Assembly: GCF_012273655.1 (NCBI RefSeq) | Contig: NZ_JAAWWP010000004.1 | Coordinates: forward strand, 391,210 to 455,209 | Direction: 5' to 3' | Source of the DNA: Streptomyces physcomitrii | Lineage (GTDB): Bacteria; Actinomycetota; Actinomycetes; Streptomycetales; Streptomycetaceae | Length of the DNA stretch: 64,000 nucleotides | Part shown: piece after piece, positions 62,968-64,000 of the stretch | Layout: each line of letters opens with the position of its first letter | How positions within the stretch are numbered: position 1 is the stretch's first letter | Program-made: the position numbers and the translations under genes | Notes under the pieces: generated by a model | What the model was told of the DNA's origin: nothing | Database searches by the model: none | What the model saw: only the letters and a program-made list of their open reading frames with translations

Positions 62968-63957
62968 ATGAGACTTCTGATTCTGGGCGGCACACAGTTC
63001 GCGGGCCGGGCGCTGGCCGAGGCGGCGCTCGCACGGTCCTGGGAGGTCACGGTCTTCCACCGCGGCCGACACGAGGCACCGGCGGGCGTCCGCGTCCTGC
63101 ACGGCGACCGCACCGCGCCCGGCGGCCTCGACGCGCTCGCGGACGGCAGCTGGGACGTGGCCGTGGACACCTGGTCGGCGGCCCCGGCCGCGGTCGACAC
63201 GGCGGCGCGCGCCCTCGCGGGCCGGGTGGGGCGCTTTGTCTACGTGTCGAGCTGCTCGGTCTACGCCTGGCCGCCGCCCGCCGGGTTCACCGAGGACGCC
63301 CCGGTGGTGGCGGCCGCCCCGGACGCCGAGTCCACCGACTACGCGGCCGACAAGCGCGGCGGCGAACTGGCCGCCCTCGCCGCCTTCGGCCCCGGGGCCT
63401 CGCTCCTCGTGCGGGCCGGGCTGATCCTCGGCCCCTACGAGAACATCGGCCGCCTGCCGTACTGGCTGAACCGGATCGCCGCCGGCGGGCGGGTGCTCGC
63501 CCCGGGGCCGCGCGGGCTGCCGCTGCAGTACATCGACGTACGGGACCTCGTCGAGTGGATCCTGGACGCCGCGGAGCGGGGGCTCAGCGGCCCGTACAAC
63601 CTGGTCGGTCCCCAAGGGCACGCCACCATCGGGGAGTTGCTCGACCACTGCCTGCGGGTCACCGGCTCGGCGGCCGAGCTGCGCTGGACCGATCCGGGGA
63701 CCGTGCTCGCCGCGGGCATCGAGCCGTGGACCCAGCTGCCGGTGTGGGCGCCGCCGGACTCCGAGATCTACGACGCGCTGTTCCGGGTCGATGTCTCGGC
63801 GGCGCTCGCGGCGGGGCTGCGGGCGCGCCCGGTGGCCGAGACGGTGGCCGACACCTGGCGGTGGCTGTGCGCGGTGGGCGGCGAGGCGCCGGTGCGGCCG
63901 GACCGGCCGCCGGTCGGCCTCGACCCGGACGTCGAGCGCGAGGTGCTGGGGCGGTAG
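62968..63957 (+). CDS. NAD-dependent epimerase/dehydratase family protein
   Basis: 329-aa extended SDR-like protein. Rossmann motif LILGGTQFAGRALAEAAL, a FVYVSSCSVYAWPPP strand where the SDR catalytic Tyr is expected, YAADKRGGELAAL with YxxxK-like spacing, and LPLQYIDVRDLVEWILDA. ATG 62968 starts directly at the Rossmann fold. Substrate unknown. The last 43 bases of the window after it show nothing. Confidence 0.9.
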   Translation: MRLLILGGTQFAGRALAEAALARSWEVTVFHRGRHEAPAGVRVLHGDRTAPGGLDALADGSWDVAVDTWSAAPAAVDTAARALAGRVGRFVYVSSCSVYAWPPPAGFTEDAPVVAAAPDAESTDYAADKRGGELAALAAFGPGASLLVRAGLILGPYENIGRLPYWLNRIAAGGRVLAPGPRGLPLQYIDVRDLVEWILDAAERGLSGPYNLVGPQGHATIGELLDHCLRVTGSAAELRWTDPGTVLAAGIEPWTQLPVWAPPDSEIYDALFRVDVSAALAAGLRARPVAETVADTWRWLCAVGGEAPVRPDRPPVGLDPDVEREVLGR

Positions 63958-64000
63958 GGCGCGGCGGCGGGAGCCCCGCCACCGCCCGGGCTCGCGCGCG

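Overview
The window is a Streptomyces chromosome segment. It has very high GC, strong third-position GC bias, rare TTA codons, actinobacterial families (PspAA, DUF397, DUF3043, DUF4191, DUF6891), a melC-type tyrosinase pair, GlnR boxes and many leaderless promoters. From memory, the conserved backbone (erpA, nadA, pspA, cobalamin genes, pepA-lpdA-sucB-GntR-aceE, lipB-lipA, glnA, glnII) runs in the same order as the stretch around SCO2161-SCO2214 of S. coelicolor. That comparison was not computed.

Layout: 0-2.1 kb holds divergent erpA and nadA. From 2.1 to 7.5 kb is an accessory island of two five-gene cassettes in mirror image. Each reads, from the shared centre outward: small CPT protein, DUF6879, XRE/DUF5753 regulator, DUF397, HHGY protein. 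From 7.4 to 13.6 kb are a DesK-type two-component system, DUF4291, pspAA/pspA, DUF3043 and a methyltransferase. From 13.6 to 18.9 kb are cobU, cobT and cobS around a second methyltransferase. From 19.3 to 28.2 kb is central carbon metabolism: pepA, lpdA (E3), sucB (E2), a GntR regulator and aceE (E1). From 28 to 34 kb are small genes, tyrosinase melC2/melC1, an epimerase and a TTA-containing amine-oxidase-like flavoprotein. From 34 to 40 kb are a large HTH/TPR-like regulator, lipB, lipA, DUF4191 and an RDD protein.

glnA (40.5-41.9 kb) is followed by a 3.3 kb integrated element. It is bounded by a 28-bp direct repeat of the glnA 3' end, and each end carries paired TGTGCACC arm-like sites. It has no integrase. 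Its cargo is a 674-aa protein with a restriction-endonuclease-like N-terminus joined to a PQQ-type beta-propeller, an ASCH protein lacking a normal start, and a frameshifted small gene.

From 46 to 53 kb is a compact biosynthetic cluster, all leftward: UbiA prenyltransferase, ACP, catalytic ketosynthase, a second ketosynthase without its catalytic cysteine, an acyl-CoA ligase and a type II thioesterase. From 53 to 64 kb are membrane proteins, hsp20 and its divergent regulator sharing a RheA-like operator, an ArsC-like protein, glnII under twin GlnR boxes, DUF6891, a receiver-less winged-helix regulator and an epimerase.

The strongest candidates for undescribed biology are the mirrored cassettes, the glnA-borne element with its nuclease-like propeller protein, and the UbiA/type II ketosynthase cluster.
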